Part shown: in pieces, positions 54,636 to 63,459 of the stretch
Numbering within the stretch: position 1 is the stretch's first letter
How the letters are laid out: each line of letters starts with the position of its first letter
Assembly: GCF_005281345.1 (NCBI RefSeq)
Contig: NZ_SZXJ01000060.1
Span: forward strand, 443-64,442
DNA length: 64,000 nucleotides
Reading direction: 5' to 3'
DNA from: Citrobacter sp. wls619
GTDB taxonomy: Bacteria > Pseudomonadota > Gammaproteobacteria > Enterobacterales > Enterobacteriaceae
Made by a program: the position numbers and the translations under genes
Notes under the pieces: model-generated
What the model saw: only the letters and a program-made list of their open reading frames with translations
Told to the model about the DNA's origin: nothing
Databases searched by the model: none

Positions 54636-55586
54636 ATGAACGTCATCTGTACATCACCTTCATTTGCCAAATACGATCAGCAGCCGATCAAACGGCTTAA
54701 CGACGCAGGACTTGAATTAATCATGCTACCTGCAGATGCCGGTTTAGAAGCACTTGCGCCTCATCTGGAACAGACAGTGGCAATGATCGTCGCTTTTACC
54801 GATGTTAATGCCGGACTAATCGCGGCGGCACCGAATCTGAAAATCGTCTGCAAACACGGCGTGGGCGTCGATAATATCGACCTAGATGCCACGCGTGAAA
54901 AAGGTATTTTTGTTACCAATGTGCCGGATGCCAATAAGCATGCCGTCGCAGACTTTGCGTTTTCCCTGATCCTTAACTGTGCACGTCAGCTCCCCTACGC
55001 GATTGAACAAACCCGCACAGGAAACTGGCCACGGATCTTCGCCTCCGATGTATATGGAAAAACGATTGGCATTATTGGGTTAGGTAACATCGGTAAACAG
55101 GTTGCACTGCGAGCCCGCGGCTTTAATATGCGCGTACTGGCTCACGACGCATGGCAGGATGCACAGTTCGCTGCAGATAATCACATTGAATACGTGTCGC
55201 TCGATGAACTAACAGAACAAAGTGATTTCATCACGTTACACACTCCGCTGACGCCAGAAACCAAAGATCTCTTTGATTTAGCGCAGATGAAAAAAATGAA
55301 GAGCAGCAGTTATCTCATTAACGTTTCACGCGGTGGTGTCGTTAATGAAGAGGATCTCTTACTGGCTCTGACGCAGGGCGTCATTAAGGGCGCTGCCGCC
55401 GATGTCTTTCTACAAGAGCCGTGCAATTCACATCCCTTATTTTCGCTCGATAATTTTATTCCTACGGCACATATTGCAGGATATACCGAGGGCGCGGTCA
55501 GCAATATCGGCGAGCAATGTGTTTATAACATCATTGAACATGTCATTCATCAGCGTAAGCCTCAAAATATCATGAATGGATTATAA
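54636..55586 (+). CDS. D-2-hydroxyacid dehydrogenase (phosphoglycerate dehydrogenase-like)
   Basis: A 316-residue NAD-dependent dehydrogenase. Rossmann motif GLGNIG (148-153) with Asp171 after strand 2, which favours NAD+ over NADP+. The catalytic set is complete: Arg232 (NVSRGG), Glu261 (FLQEPC) and His279 (PTAHIAG). The substrate domain starts with VICTSPSFAKYDQQ, which resembles hydroxyacid enzymes of sugar-acid operons. There is no ACT domain, so it is not SerA. It could interconvert a 2-keto acid with its D-hydroxy acid within this pathway. Confidence 0.88.
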   Translation: MNVICTSPSFAKYDQQPIKRLNDAGLELIMLPADAGLEALAPHLEQTVAMIVAFTDVNAGLIAAAPNLKIVCKHGVGVDNIDLDATREKGIFVTNVPDANKHAVADFAFSLILNCARQLPYAIEQTRTGNWPRIFASDVYGKTIGIIGLGNIGKQVALRARGFNMRVLAHDAWQDAQFAADNHIEYVSLDELTEQSDFITLHTPLTPETKDLFDLAQMKKMKSSSYLINVSRGGVVNEEDLLLALTQGVIKGAAADVFLQEPCNSHPLFSLDNFIPTAHIAGYTEGAVSNIGEQCVYNIIEHVIHQRKPQNIMNGL

Positions 55587-55651
55587 CATTGTGGAGATAA
55601 CCCTACTCTTTCCACAATAATAAAAATGAACATCTACCATGGGCCAGATAT

Positions 55652-56971
55652 ATGAATAATTTTGCAGAAAAATCCCGAATTCGCTGGTGGATTGCGGGAT
55701 TAATGTGGCTTGCTATTGCAATTAACTATATTGACCGGACGGTATTATCTGCTGCTGCACCTCACCTCATTGATGAGCTAAAACTCGATCCTGAAATGAT
55801 GGGGTTTATTATGGCGGCATTCTTCTGGTCATATTCTTTACTGCAAATACCGGCAGGTTGGTTTGCAGACCGCTTTGGTCAGAAAAAAGGTCTGGGTTTT
55901 GCCGTCGCGTGGTGGTCAATCGCCACCTCAATGATGGGTTTAGCCACTGGATTTAAATCTCTACTCGCATTAAGACTTGCTCTGGGCGTCGGTGAAGCCG
56001 CCGCCTATCCAAGCAATGCAGGGATCGCTGCACGCTGGTTCCCGGATCGGGAGAGAGCCACCGTCTCAGGATTATTTGACAGTGCCTCTAAATTTGGTGG
56101 TGCCGTCGCGATGCCGCTTATTGTCTGGATGATCTACCAGTTTGACTGGCGGATGACATTTCTGATTATTGGTGGCGTAGGCATTTTTTGGGTCATTGCC
56201 TGGTATTTTATTTATACAGAAAACCCGGAAGACCACAAAAAGATCAGTACAAGCGAAATTAAACATATTCGCGAAGGGCAAAAGCAAAAACACGGCGACA
56301 AATCCGTATTACCGATGCGTTGGTATAAACTGTTGCGCTACCGGAATATTTGGGCAATGTGTATCGGTTTCTTTACCATCAACTATACATCCTATTTCTT
56401 TATTACCTGGCTGCCCACCTATCTGGTAAAAGACAAAGGAATGGATTTTATCAAAATGGGGATGGTTGCCGCCCTGCCATTATTATGTGGGATGGTGATA
56501 GAAGTCTTTGCCGGCTGGGCCTCTGACCGTATGGTACATAAGCGAATCCTGTCGCTGACCGCCACAAGAAAATTATTCCTGACAATCGGTCTGTTAATGG
56601 CTTTATGTATTGGTTTTGCCCCTTTCACTGATTCCGTATTTATGACCGTATTTTTACTGTGTGTGGCGAAATCAGGCACCACGGTTGCCGCCTCGCAGGT
56701 CTGGGCATTACCGGGTGACGTTGCGCCTAAAAACAGCGTATCGATTGTTGCAGGGTTACAGAATACTGTCTCTAATATGGGGGGCGCGGTAGGACCCATT
56801 ATTACCGGTGCCATTGTTGCAGCCACTGGCTCCTTTACCTGGGCGCTGGTGTTCTCTGCCGCACTGGTGGTGCTGGGAATTTTGAACTATCTCTTTTTGA
56901 TGGGTAAAGTTGAGCCAATCATCGACAGCGAACATGAAGCGTTGTGCATGAAAGAAGCGCAACAGCACTAA
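55652..56971 (+). CDS. MFS transporter, anion:cation symporter (sugar-acid) type
   Basis: A 439-residue, twelve-segment major facilitator. It has INYIDRTVLSAAAPHL at the first helix, FADRFGQKKGLGFAVAWWS between helices 2 and 3, and YPSNAGIAARWFPDRERATVSG, the hallmarks of the ACS family that imports hexarates, galactonate and similar acids. It closes the rightward operon and is followed by a strong terminator. It probably imports the acid that the cluster degrades. The exact substrate cannot be read from sequence. Confidence 0.9.
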   Translation: MNNFAEKSRIRWWIAGLMWLAIAINYIDRTVLSAAAPHLIDELKLDPEMMGFIMAAFFWSYSLLQIPAGWFADRFGQKKGLGFAVAWWSIATSMMGLATGFKSLLALRLALGVGEAAAYPSNAGIAARWFPDRERATVSGLFDSASKFGGAVAMPLIVWMIYQFDWRMTFLIIGGVGIFWVIAWYFIYTENPEDHKKISTSEIKHIREGQKQKHGDKSVLPMRWYKLLRYRNIWAMCIGFFTINYTSYFFITWLPTYLVKDKGMDFIKMGMVAALPLLCGMVIEVFAGWASDRMVHKRILSLTATRKLFLTIGLLMALCIGFAPFTDSVFMTVFLLCVAKSGTTVAASQVWALPGDVAPKNSVSIVAGLQNTVSNMGGAVGPIITGAIVAATGSFTWALVFSAALVVLGILNYLFLMGKVEPIIDSEHEALCMKEAQQH

Positions 56972-56994
56972 ATTCGCTCTGGCAACGGTATTCT

Positions 56995-57030
56995 CCGGTC
57001 AGTCAGTCGTACTGACCGGCTTTATTTTTT
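56995..57030 (+). terminator. Terminator after the MFS gene
   Basis: CCGGTCAG (56995-57002) pairs with CTGACCGG (57012-57019), followed by TTTATTTTTT. Confidence 0.9.
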
Positions 57031-57064
57031 CTCGTAACACACCCCGTTATCATCCGCAAAGCTG

Positions 57065-57080
57065 CGTGATCTTAATCACG
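57065..57080. promoter_or_regulatory. Inverted repeat upstream of sotB
   Basis: CGTGAT-CTTA-ATCACG is a perfect 6-bp inverted repeat about 75 bases before the sotB ATG. It may be an operator; no regulator was identified. Confidence 0.35.
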
Positions 57081-57155
57081 AAATGATTGTATTTTCACCA
57101 GTAAACGTTTTAAGATCGCCACCTCTCCTTTTTGCAGCTAACCCGATTTATACAT

Positions 57156-58352
57156 ATGACAACAAACACTGTTTCCCGCAAGATCGCGTGGCTACGGGTA
57201 GTTACGCTTGCTATTGCCGGTTTTATTTTCAATACCACTGAGTTTGTCCCGGTCGGTTTGCTGTCCGACATCGCGCAAAGCTTTAATATGCAAACCGCGC
57301 AGGTTGGGATCATGTTGACGATCTACGCCTGGGTGGTGGCCCTGATGTCGCTGCCATTTATGCTGCTCACCAGCCAGATGGAACGACGTAAGCTTCTGAT
57401 CTGCCTGTTTGTGGTGTTCATTGCCAGCCATGTTCTCTCTTTCCTCGCATGGAACTTCACTGTACTGGTTATGAGTCGCATAGGGATTGCCTTTGCCCAT
57501 GCCATCTTCTGGTCAATTACCGCGTCACTGGCTATTCGCATGGCTCCTGCCGGGAAACGCGCACAGGCGTTGAGCCTGATTGCCACCGGTACCGCGCTGG
57601 CGATGGTATTAGGCCTGCCTATCGGGCGTATTGTTGGGCAATATTTTGGCTGGCGTACCACCTTCTTTGTCATCGGTATGGGGGCGTTAATCACGCTTCT
57701 TTGCCTGATTAAGCTGTTGCCTAAGCTGCCAAGCGAGCATTCAGGTTCATTAAAAAGCCTGCCACTGTTGTTCCGTCGCCCTGCGCTGATGAGTTTGTAT
57801 TTGTTAACGGTGATAGTGGTGACCGCACACTACACGGCTTACAGCTATATCGAACCGTTTGTCCAGACGGTCGCCGGGCTGAGCGCTAACTTTGCCACCG
57901 TGCTGCTGCTGGTTCTCGGTGGCGCGGGTATTATTGGCAGCGTTATTTTTGGCAAATTGGGTAATCAGTATGCCTCGGTGTTGATAAGCGCGGCTATCGC
58001 CCTGTTGACCCTGTGCCTGGTGCTGCTACTGCCTGCTGCCGATAGCGAAATGCACCTTGCGATCCTGAGTATTTTCTGGGGCATTGCCATTATGGTGATC
58101 GGTCTGGGAATGCAGGTGAAAGTACTGGCGCTGGCTCCGGATGCCACTGACGTCGCGATGGCGCTGTTCTCCGGTATCTTTAATATTGGTATTGGCGCGG
58201 GGGCGCTGGTGGGAAATCAGGTAAGCCTGCACTGGTCGATGTCGACGATTGGTTACGTCGGTGCACTCCCTGCCGTTGCCGCGCTGATCTGGTCAGTGAC
58301 TATCTTTCGCAAATGGCCGGTAACGCTGGAAGAACAACCACAGCAGCAATAA
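57156..58352 (+). CDS. sotB: Sugar efflux MFS transporter SotB (YdeA)
   Basis: A 398-residue exporter of arabinose, IPTG and other sugars in E. coli. It tracks E. coli SotB closely: [16 protein letters not shown] at the start, [31 protein letters not shown] and [39 protein letters not shown] near the end. ATG 57156 matches the E. coli start; the frame extends 8 codons upstream. It has twelve membrane segments. It is convergent with marC and shares a terminator with it, as expected from the K-12 map. Confidence 0.95.
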   Translation: MTTNTVSRKIAWLRVVTLAIAGFIFNTTEFVPVGLLSDIAQSFNMQTAQVGIMLTIYAWVVALMSLPFMLLTSQMERRKLLICLFVVFIASHVLSFLAWNFTVLVMSRIGIAFAHAIFWSITASLAIRMAPAGKRAQALSLIATGTALAMVLGLPIGRIVGQYFGWRTTFFVIGMGALITLLCLIKLLPKLPSEHSGSLKSLPLLFRRPALMSLYLLTVIVVTAHYTAYSYIEPFVQTVAGLSANFATVLLLVLGGAGIIGSVIFGKLGNQYASVLISAAIALLTLCLVLLLPAADSEMHLAILSIFWGIAIMVIGLGMQVKVLALAPDATDVAMALFSGIFNIGIGAGALVGNQVSLHWSMSTIGYVGALPAVAALIWSVTIFRKWPVTLEEQPQQQ

Positions 58353-58355
58353 GAT

Positions 58356-58383
58356 AAGGGCCCGGTAGACATACCGGGCCCTT
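58356..58383. terminator. Bidirectional terminator between sotB and marC
   Basis: AAGGGCCCGGTA (58356-58367) and TACCGGGCCCTT (58372-58383) form a perfect 12-bp stem with a 4-base loop. Short T-runs follow on both strands. Confidence 0.85.
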
Positions 58384-58386
58384 TGT

Positions 58387-59052
58387 TTAATGGTAGGTTT
58401 GGATGATTTCCAGCACGCCGTTAATAATAAACTGTACACCCATACACACCAGCAGGAAGCCCATCAGACGGGAAATAGCTTCGATTCCGCCTTTCCCCAC
58501 CAGCCGCATAATTCCGCCAGAACTGCGCAGACATCCCCACAAGATAATCCCGACGACAGCAAAAATAATGGGTGGCGCAACCATGATCACCCAGTCCGGA
58601 AATTCGGAGCCGTGACGCACGGTGGAGGCCGAACTGATGATCATTGCAATCGTCCCCGGGCCGGCAGTACTCGGCATTGCCAGCGGAACAAAGGCAATAT
58701 TAGCCGTTGGTTCGTCTTCCAGCTCTTCGGATTTGCTTCTCGCTTCCGGAGACTCATGCGCTTTCTGCTGGGGGAACAACATACGAAAGCCGATAAACGC
58801 AACGATTAACCCGCCCGCAATGCGCAATCCGGGAATCGAAATCCCGAAAGTATTCATCACCAGTTGCCCGGCGTAGTACGCAACCATCATGATGGCAAAC
58901 ACGTAAACAGACGCCATTAATGACTGACGGTTACGCTCTGCGCTGTTCATGTTGCCGGCTAACCCGAGAAACAACGCCACGGTGGTTAACGGGTTGGCTA
59001 ACGGTAACAGGACTACCAGCCCCAGTCCTATCGCTTTAAACAAGTCCATCAT
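58387..59052 (-). CDS. marC: MarC-family inner-membrane protein
   Basis: A 221-residue membrane protein with about six hydrophobic segments, identical in length to E. coli MarC. The N-terminus [36 protein letters not shown] and the central [26 protein letters not shown] are the family hallmarks. It is divergent from marRAB and was once linked to multiple resistance, but its role is unproven. The cytoplasmic loop between segments 3 and 4 ([18 protein letters not shown]) is acidic. Confidence 0.95.
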   Translation of the reverse strand: MMDLFKAIGLGLVVLLPLANPLTTVALFLGLAGNMNSAERNRQSLMASVYVFAIMMVAYYAGQLVMNTFGISIPGLRIAGGLIVAFIGFRMLFPQQKAHESPEARSKSEELEDEPTANIAFVPLAMPSTAGPGTIAMIISSASTVRHGSEFPDWVIMVAPPIIFAVVGIILWGCLRSSGGIMRLVGKGGIEAISRLMGFLLVCMGVQFIINGVLEIIQTYH

Positions 59053-59210
59053 AATGTCATCTTTCCTGTGCGTTAATCGTCAACGGCAAGTATAAGGTGA
59101 AATCGCTGAGATAAGCCATTTTAGCGATGTAAGGATTCATTTTTCATCCTGGCGGATAAACCAGAATTATCAAAACGTTAAAAATAGATGCACCATTCGC
59201 CGGGCCTGGT

Positions 59211-59304
59211 GATTTAGCAAAACGTGGCATGCGGCGACTCATTCATTTGACTTATATTTGCCTAAGCAATAATATCAGCCGTGACTAACTACTTGCCAGG
59301 GCAA
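59211..59304 (+). promoter_or_regulatory. marRAB promoter, marbox and two MarR sites
   Basis: Reading 5' to 3': the marbox (GATTTAGCAAAACGTGGCAT, 59211-59230) for MarA/SoxS/Rob; the -35 TTGACT (59247-59252); then 17 bases to the -10 TAATAT (59270-59275). MarR site I (TTGCCTAAGCAA, 59258-59269) lies inside the spacer. MarR site II (TTGCCAGGGCAA, 59293-59304) lies just before the marR GTG. The layout is that of E. coli marO, with two changed bases in site I. Confidence 0.92.
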
Positions 59305-59309
59305 CCATT

Positions 59310-59744
59310 GTGAAAAGCACCAGTGATCTGTTCAATGAAATCATCCCACTGGGTCGTTTGATCTACATGGTTAATCAGAAAAAAGATCGTTTATTAAACG
59401 ACTATTTGTCACCGCTGGATATCACGGCATCGCAGTTTAAGGTGCTCTGCTCCATCCGTTGCGCGGTGTGCATTACCCCTGTCGAATTGAAAAAAGTGCT
59501 GTCTGTCGATCTTGGCGCCCTGACACGGATGCTGGACAGACTGGCCTGTAAAGGCTGGATAGAAAGGCTTCCGAATCCACATGACAAGCGCGGCGTGCTG
59601 GTGAAACTCACCGAAGACGGCGCAGCAATTTGCGAGCAGTGTCATCAATTAGTAGGGCAAGACCTGCACCAGGAACTAACAAAAAACTTAACGGCGGAAG
59701 AAGTAGCAACACTTGAGCATTTGCTTAAGAGAATCCTGCCGTAA
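59310..59744 (+). CDS. marR: Multiple antibiotic resistance repressor MarR
   Basis: A 144-residue winged-helix repressor of the marRAB operon, the same length as in E. coli. It starts with GTG, as in E. coli (MKSTSDLFNEIIPLGR), just after MarR site II. The DNA-binding region includes ITPVELKKVLSVDLGALTRMLDRLACKGWIERLPNPHDKRGVLVKL (about 52-100), the classic MarR helix-turn-helix and wing. Cys80 in DRLACKG, the copper-sensing cysteine of E. coli MarR, is conserved. Salicylate and oxidants relieve repression. The frame is intact, so the repressor should work. Confidence 0.97.
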   Translation: MKSTSDLFNEIIPLGRLIYMVNQKKDRLLNDYLSPLDITASQFKVLCSIRCAVCITPVELKKVLSVDLGALTRMLDRLACKGWIERLPNPHDKRGVLVKLTEDGAAICEQCHQLVGQDLHQELTKNLTAEEVATLEHLLKRILP

Positions 59745-59762
59745 ACAGAAAGAGGTATGACG

Positions 59763-60146
59763 ATGTCCAGACGCAATACTGACACAATCACTATTCATAG
59801 CATTTTGGACTGGATCGAAAATAACCTTGAATCGCCACTCTCGCTGGAAAAAGTGTCTGAGCGTTCAGGTTACTCCAAATGGCACCTGCAGCGGATGTTC
59901 AAAAAAGAAACCGGCCATTCATTAGGTCAATACATCCGTAGCCGTAAAATGACTGAAATAGCGCAAAAATTGAAAGAGAGTAACGAACCGATCCTCTATC
60001 TTGCAGAGCGTTACGGTTTTGAGTCTCAGCAAACGCTGACCCGGACATTCAAGAACTATTTTGATGTACCGCCGCATAAATATCGGATGACGAATATGCA
60101 CGGCGAATCCCGGTATTTGCTACCGCTCAATCAATGCAATTGCTAA
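59763..60146 (+). CDS. marA: AraC/XylS-family activator MarA
   Basis: A 127-residue monomeric activator with two helix-turn-helix units (about 30-52: [20 protein letters not shown]; about 79-102: [19 protein letters not shown]) that binds marboxes, turning on acrAB, tolC, micF and others. Two ATGs are close together; AGAGG (59751-59755) is 7 bases before 59763 but only 1 from the ATG at 59757, so 59763 is the better start. The sequence is almost identical to E. coli MarA except near the C-terminus. Confidence 0.97.
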   Translation: MSRRNTDTITIHSILDWIENNLESPLSLEKVSERSGYSKWHLQRMFKKETGHSLGQYIRSRKMTEIAQKLKESNEPILYLAERYGFESQQTLTRTFKNYFDVPPHKYRMTNMHGESRYLLPLNQCNC

Positions 60147-60176
60147 TCGCCAGTTAACGACGTAACCGAGGAAATC

Positions 60177-60395
60177 ATGAAACTTCTGTCTTATGCGATG
60201 CTGGCCCTGCTGCTTGTTGTATCGGGCCAGAGCATGGCGGAACAGACCCCGCAACCGACAACGCAAAATAATCGCGACGCGATGATTATGCCTCCTGCGC
60301 ACGATCAGTCCCCGTTCGATTTTAACCATATGGGTGCCGGCAGCGATAAATCCGATGAATTAGGTGTGCCTTATTACAATATGCACAGCCTGTAA
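60177..60395 (+). CDS. marB: MarB, small periplasmic protein
   Basis: A 72-residue protein with a signal peptide (MKLLSYAMLALLLVVSGQSMA, then EQT). The conserved C-terminus is FDFNHMGAGSDKSDELGVPYYNMHSL-like, equal to that of E. coli MarB in length and order. E. coli MarB lowers marA expression from the periplasm by an unknown route. It is the last gene of marRAB and is followed by a terminator. The middle (TPQPTTQNNRDAMIM) is poorly conserved. Confidence 0.92.
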   Translation: MKLLSYAMLALLLVVSGQSMAEQTPQPTTQNNRDAMIMPPAHDQSPFDFNHMGAGSDKSDELGVPYYNMHSL

Positions 60396-60401
60396 TTTTT
60401 T

Positions 60402-60427
60402 GCCCCGTCACTGCGGGGCTTTTTTTT
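60402..60427 (+). terminator. Terminator after marRAB
   Basis: GCCCCG (60402-60407) pairs with CGGGGC (60414-60419), followed by eight T. It partly overlaps the convergent eamA stop codon. Confidence 0.92.
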
Positions 60428-61325
60428 AGCCCCTCGCCTGTGCAATCTTGCGCAGTCGAAAACCGAACACATTGATATACAACCCCGCCATGATCAACAA
60501 CGCACCAATCAGTTGCAGCCCGGTTAACGTTTCATCCAGCAGCACGGCTGCACTGGCCAGCCCCACCACGGGTACCAGCAACGACAGTGGCGCAACACGC
60601 CAGGTTTCATAGCGCCCCAGCAGAGAACCCCAAATGCCATAGCCCACAATGGTCGCCACAAAGGCCAGATACACCAGTGACAGAATGGTAGTCATATCGA
60701 TTGCCACAAGGCTCTGCACGATTTGCGTTGGGCCATCAAGCAATGCCGATGCCAGAAAAAACGGAACGACAGGAATTAATGCGCTCCACACCACCAGCGA
60801 CATGACCGCTGGACGCGAAGTATGCTGCATAATTTTCTTATTAAAGATATTGCCGCAGGCCCAGCTCAGTGCAGCCGCCAGCGTCAACATAAAGCCAAGC
60901 ATACCGACATGCTGTCCATTCAGACTCGCCTCAATCAATACCAGTACACCAAACACCGCCAGCGCGATACCGACCAGTTGCTTCCCCTGCAAACGCTCGC
61001 CAAAGGCGAGCGCCCCCAGCACGATGGTGAAAAACGCTTGCGCCTGTAAAACCAGCGATGCCAGACCGGCAGGCATCCCAAATTTGATGGCGCTGAACAG
61101 AAAAGCGAACTGACCGAAGCTGATGGTCAGGCCATAGCCAAGTAACAGCGAGAGCGGGATCTTCGGGCGGGCAACAAAAAAAATCGCGGGAAACGCCACC
61201 AGTAAAAAGCGCAAGCCTGCCAGCATCAACGGCGGCATATTGTGCAAGCCCACTTTGATGACGACAAAGTTAAGCCCCCATACCACGACAACCAGTAACG
61301 CCAACAACCCATCTTTACGCGACAT
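60426..61325 (-). CDS. eamA: Cysteine/O-acetylserine exporter EamA (YdeD)
   Basis: A 299-residue drug/metabolite transporter with ten membrane segments in two EamA halves. It exports O-acetylserine and cysteine in E. coli. MSRKDGLLALLVVVVWGLNFVVIKVGLHNMPPLMLAGLRF begins exactly like the E. coli protein. ATG 61325 is chosen because it gives the same length and follows an AGGGGCGG ribosome site; the frame runs on to 61436. It is convergent with marB and divergent from ydeE. Confidence 0.95.
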   Translation of the reverse strand: MSRKDGLLALLVVVVWGLNFVVIKVGLHNMPPLMLAGLRFLLVAFPAIFFVARPKIPLSLLLGYGLTISFGQFAFLFSAIKFGMPAGLASLVLQAQAFFTIVLGALAFGERLQGKQLVGIALAVFGVLVLIEASLNGQHVGMLGFMLTLAAALSWACGNIFNKKIMQHTSRPAVMSLVVWSALIPVVPFFLASALLDGPTQIVQSLVAIDMTTILSLVYLAFVATIVGYGIWGSLLGRYETWRVAPLSLLVPVVGLASAAVLLDETLTGLQLIGALLIMAGLYINVFGFRLRKIAQARG

Positions 61326-61523
61326 AACACCGCCCCTGCAAATATTAAATTTTTGTAAACAAGTTAAGGTAACGGAAATCGTTGTACCGTAACAGATCAT
61401 TAATTCAGGTAGGCCACACAGGGCATTTTCAGACAACTTATTGAGTGTACATCACACTTTTAGCATGCTATTTGTTTCTGATATCTAAAAAAAACATAAC
61501 AACATGCACTGTCGGGCAAAAAA

Positions 61524-62711
61524 ATGAATATCTCGCTGAGAAGGTCGACCCTTGCATTACTCGCGTCATCATTACTATTAACCATTGGACGCGGAGCCAC
61601 GCTACCATTCATGACGATTTACCTCAGTCGTCAGTATGGCCTGGGTGTCGATCTGATCGGTTATGCAATGACAGTAGCACTGACTATTGGCGTCGTTTTC
61701 AGTCTTGGATTCGGCATCCTGGCCGATAAATTTGAAAAAAAACGCTTTATGCTGCTGGCGATTGCGGGCTTTGCTTCCGGCTTTATCGCGATTCCTCTGG
61801 TGCATAACGTGGTGGTGGTGGTTCTGCTCTTCGCACTGATCAACTGTGCCTACTCCGTGTTTGCAACCGTGCTGAAAGCCTGGTTTGCCGATAACCTCTC
61901 AGCCACCAATAAAACAAAAATTTTCTCACTTAACTACACCGTGCTGAACATCGGCTGGACCGTGGGTCCGCCGTTGGGCACGCTACTGGTTATGCAAAGC
62001 ATTAACCTGCCGTTCTGGTTGGCGGCCATCTGTTCAGCCTTCCCGCTGGTGTTTATCCAGACATGGGTAAAACGCTCCGCAATCCCCTCTGAAGGTTTGA
62101 ACGCGACAGTATGGTCACCCTCGGTTCTGCTGCGCGATAAAGCATTATGCTGGTTTACGTTGTCTGCTTTTCTGGCCTCGTTTGTCAGTGGGGCATTTGC
62201 ATCCTGTATTTCTCAGTACGTGATGGTGGTTGCCGATGGCGATTTTGCTGAGAAAGTGGTGGCGGTCGTACTGCCCGTCAACGCGGCCATTGTGGTATCG
62301 CTGCAATATGCTGTCGGACGCAGACTGACGTCTGCAAACATCCGCCCGCTGATGGCCGCAGGTACACTGTTTTTTGTTATCGGTCTGGTCGGTTTTACCT
62401 TCTCTGGCAACAGCCTGCTGTTCTGGGGGATTTCAGCCGCCTTTTTCACCATTGGCGAGGTCATCTACGCGCCGGGTGAATACATGCTGATCGACAACAT
62501 TGCACCGGCAGGCATGAAAGCCAGTTACTTTTCCGCCCAGTCACTGGGCTGGCTTGGCGCGGCGGTAAACCCATTAGTCAGCGGGGTCATCCTGACCACA
62601 CTGCCCCCCTGGTCGCTGTTTGTCGCGCTAATGGTGGCGATTATCCTTGCCTGGGCGTTAATGATAAAAGGCATGCGCGCCAAACCCTGGAGCCAGCCGG
62701 CAGTCTGCTGA
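61524..62711 (+). CDS. ydeE: MFS exporter YdeE
   Basis: A 395-residue, twelve-segment major facilitator, the same length as E. coli YdeE. It starts MNISLRRSTLALLASSLLLTIGRGATLPFMTIYLSRQYGL and contains LADKFEKKRFMLLAIAGFASGF, TKIFSLNYTVLNIGWTVGPPLGTLL and GEYMLIDNIAPAGMKASYFSAQSLGWLGAAVNPL. In E. coli it exports dipeptides such as Ala-Gln when overproduced. There is a 200-base AT-rich gap to eamA that holds both promoters. It marks the end of the K-12-like order in this window. Confidence 0.94.
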   Translation: MNISLRRSTLALLASSLLLTIGRGATLPFMTIYLSRQYGLGVDLIGYAMTVALTIGVVFSLGFGILADKFEKKRFMLLAIAGFASGFIAIPLVHNVVVVVLLFALINCAYSVFATVLKAWFADNLSATNKTKIFSLNYTVLNIGWTVGPPLGTLLVMQSINLPFWLAAICSAFPLVFIQTWVKRSAIPSEGLNATVWSPSVLLRDKALCWFTLSAFLASFVSGAFASCISQYVMVVADGDFAEKVVAVVLPVNAAIVVSLQYAVGRRLTSANIRPLMAAGTLFFVIGLVGFTFSGNSLLFWGISAAFFTIGEVIYAPGEYMLIDNIAPAGMKASYFSAQSLGWLGAAVNPLVSGVILTTLPPWSLFVALMVAIILAWALMIKGMRAKPWSQPAVC

Positions 62712-62718
62712 ACATTAC

Positions 62719-62747
62719 GGCGACAGTGCCAAAACGGCGCTGTCGCC
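62719..62747. terminator. Hairpin between ydeE and urtE
   Basis: GGCGACAGTGCC (62719-62730) pairs with GGCGCTGTCGCC (62736-62747, one G-T pair) around a 5-base loop. It lies between convergent genes and has no clear T-run. Confidence 0.6.
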
Positions 62748-62751
62748 TGAT

Positions 62752-63450
62752 TCAGATGGCAACCAACCCACGCACCCCTTCTGCTGCCATGTTTTCACCT
62801 GATCCGCGTTGAATAATGCTTCCTCGCGACATTAACAGATATTTGTCCGCAAGCTGTTCGGCAAAATCATAAAACTGCTCCACCAGCAATATGGCCATGT
62901 CACCACGATGGGCCAGTTGGCTGATAACCAGGCCAATCTCCTTAATCACCGAAGGCTGGATCCCCTCTGTTGGTTCATCGAGGATCAACAACTGCGGGCG
63001 ACTGGCCAGCGCCCGGCCAATAGCTAACTGTTGCTGTTGCCCGCCCGATAAATCACCGCCCCGCCGGTATTTCATCTCCTGTAATACCGGAAACAACGCA
63101 TAAATTTCTTCCGGTACACGTTTTGCCTGTTGTGCTGAAAACCGGGAGAGTCCCAACAGCAGATTTTCTTCCACCGTCAGGCGAGGAAAAATATCGCGCC
63201 CCTGCGGCACATACGCTACGCCTGCCTGCACCCGCTGATGTGGCTTACGGTGAGTCATGTTTTTACCCTGCCAGATAACGCTGCCGCTGCGGGTTGGAAT
63301 CAGCCCCATCAGGCACTTCAGCAGTGTCGTTTTGCCAACCCCATTACGCCCCAGCAGACATGTTACTTCACCGATACGCGCCTCAAAACTCACGCCGCGC
63401 AGGATATGGCTGCCGCCATAGTATTGATTTAGTTCATTTACCTGTAGCAT
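62752..63450 (-). CDS. urtE: Urea ABC transporter ATPase UrtE
   Basis: A 232-residue ABC ATPase of the branched-chain amino acid/urea (LivF-like) group. Walker A is GRNGVGKTT (34-42), the Q-loop region GVAYVPQGRDIFPRLTVEENLLLG is typical of UrtE, the signature LSGGQQQQLAIGRAL, and Walker B LLILDEPTEGIQPSVI. The start MLQVNELNQYYGGSHILRGV matches UrtE proteins. It lies 9 bases after urtD on the minus strand, the usual last gene of urtABCDE. It supplies energy for urea uptake; urease genes are not visible here. Confidence 0.9.
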   Translation of the reverse strand: MLQVNELNQYYGGSHILRGVSFEARIGEVTCLLGRNGVGKTTLLKCLMGLIPTRSGSVIWQGKNMTHRKPHQRVQAGVAYVPQGRDIFPRLTVEENLLLGLSRFSAQQAKRVPEEIYALFPVLQEMKYRRGGDLSGGQQQQLAIGRALASRPQLLILDEPTEGIQPSVIKEIGLVISQLAHRGDMAILLVEQFYDFAEQLADKYLLMSRGSIIQRGSGENMAAEGVRGLVAI

Positions 63451-63459
63451 CAGCCCCCC

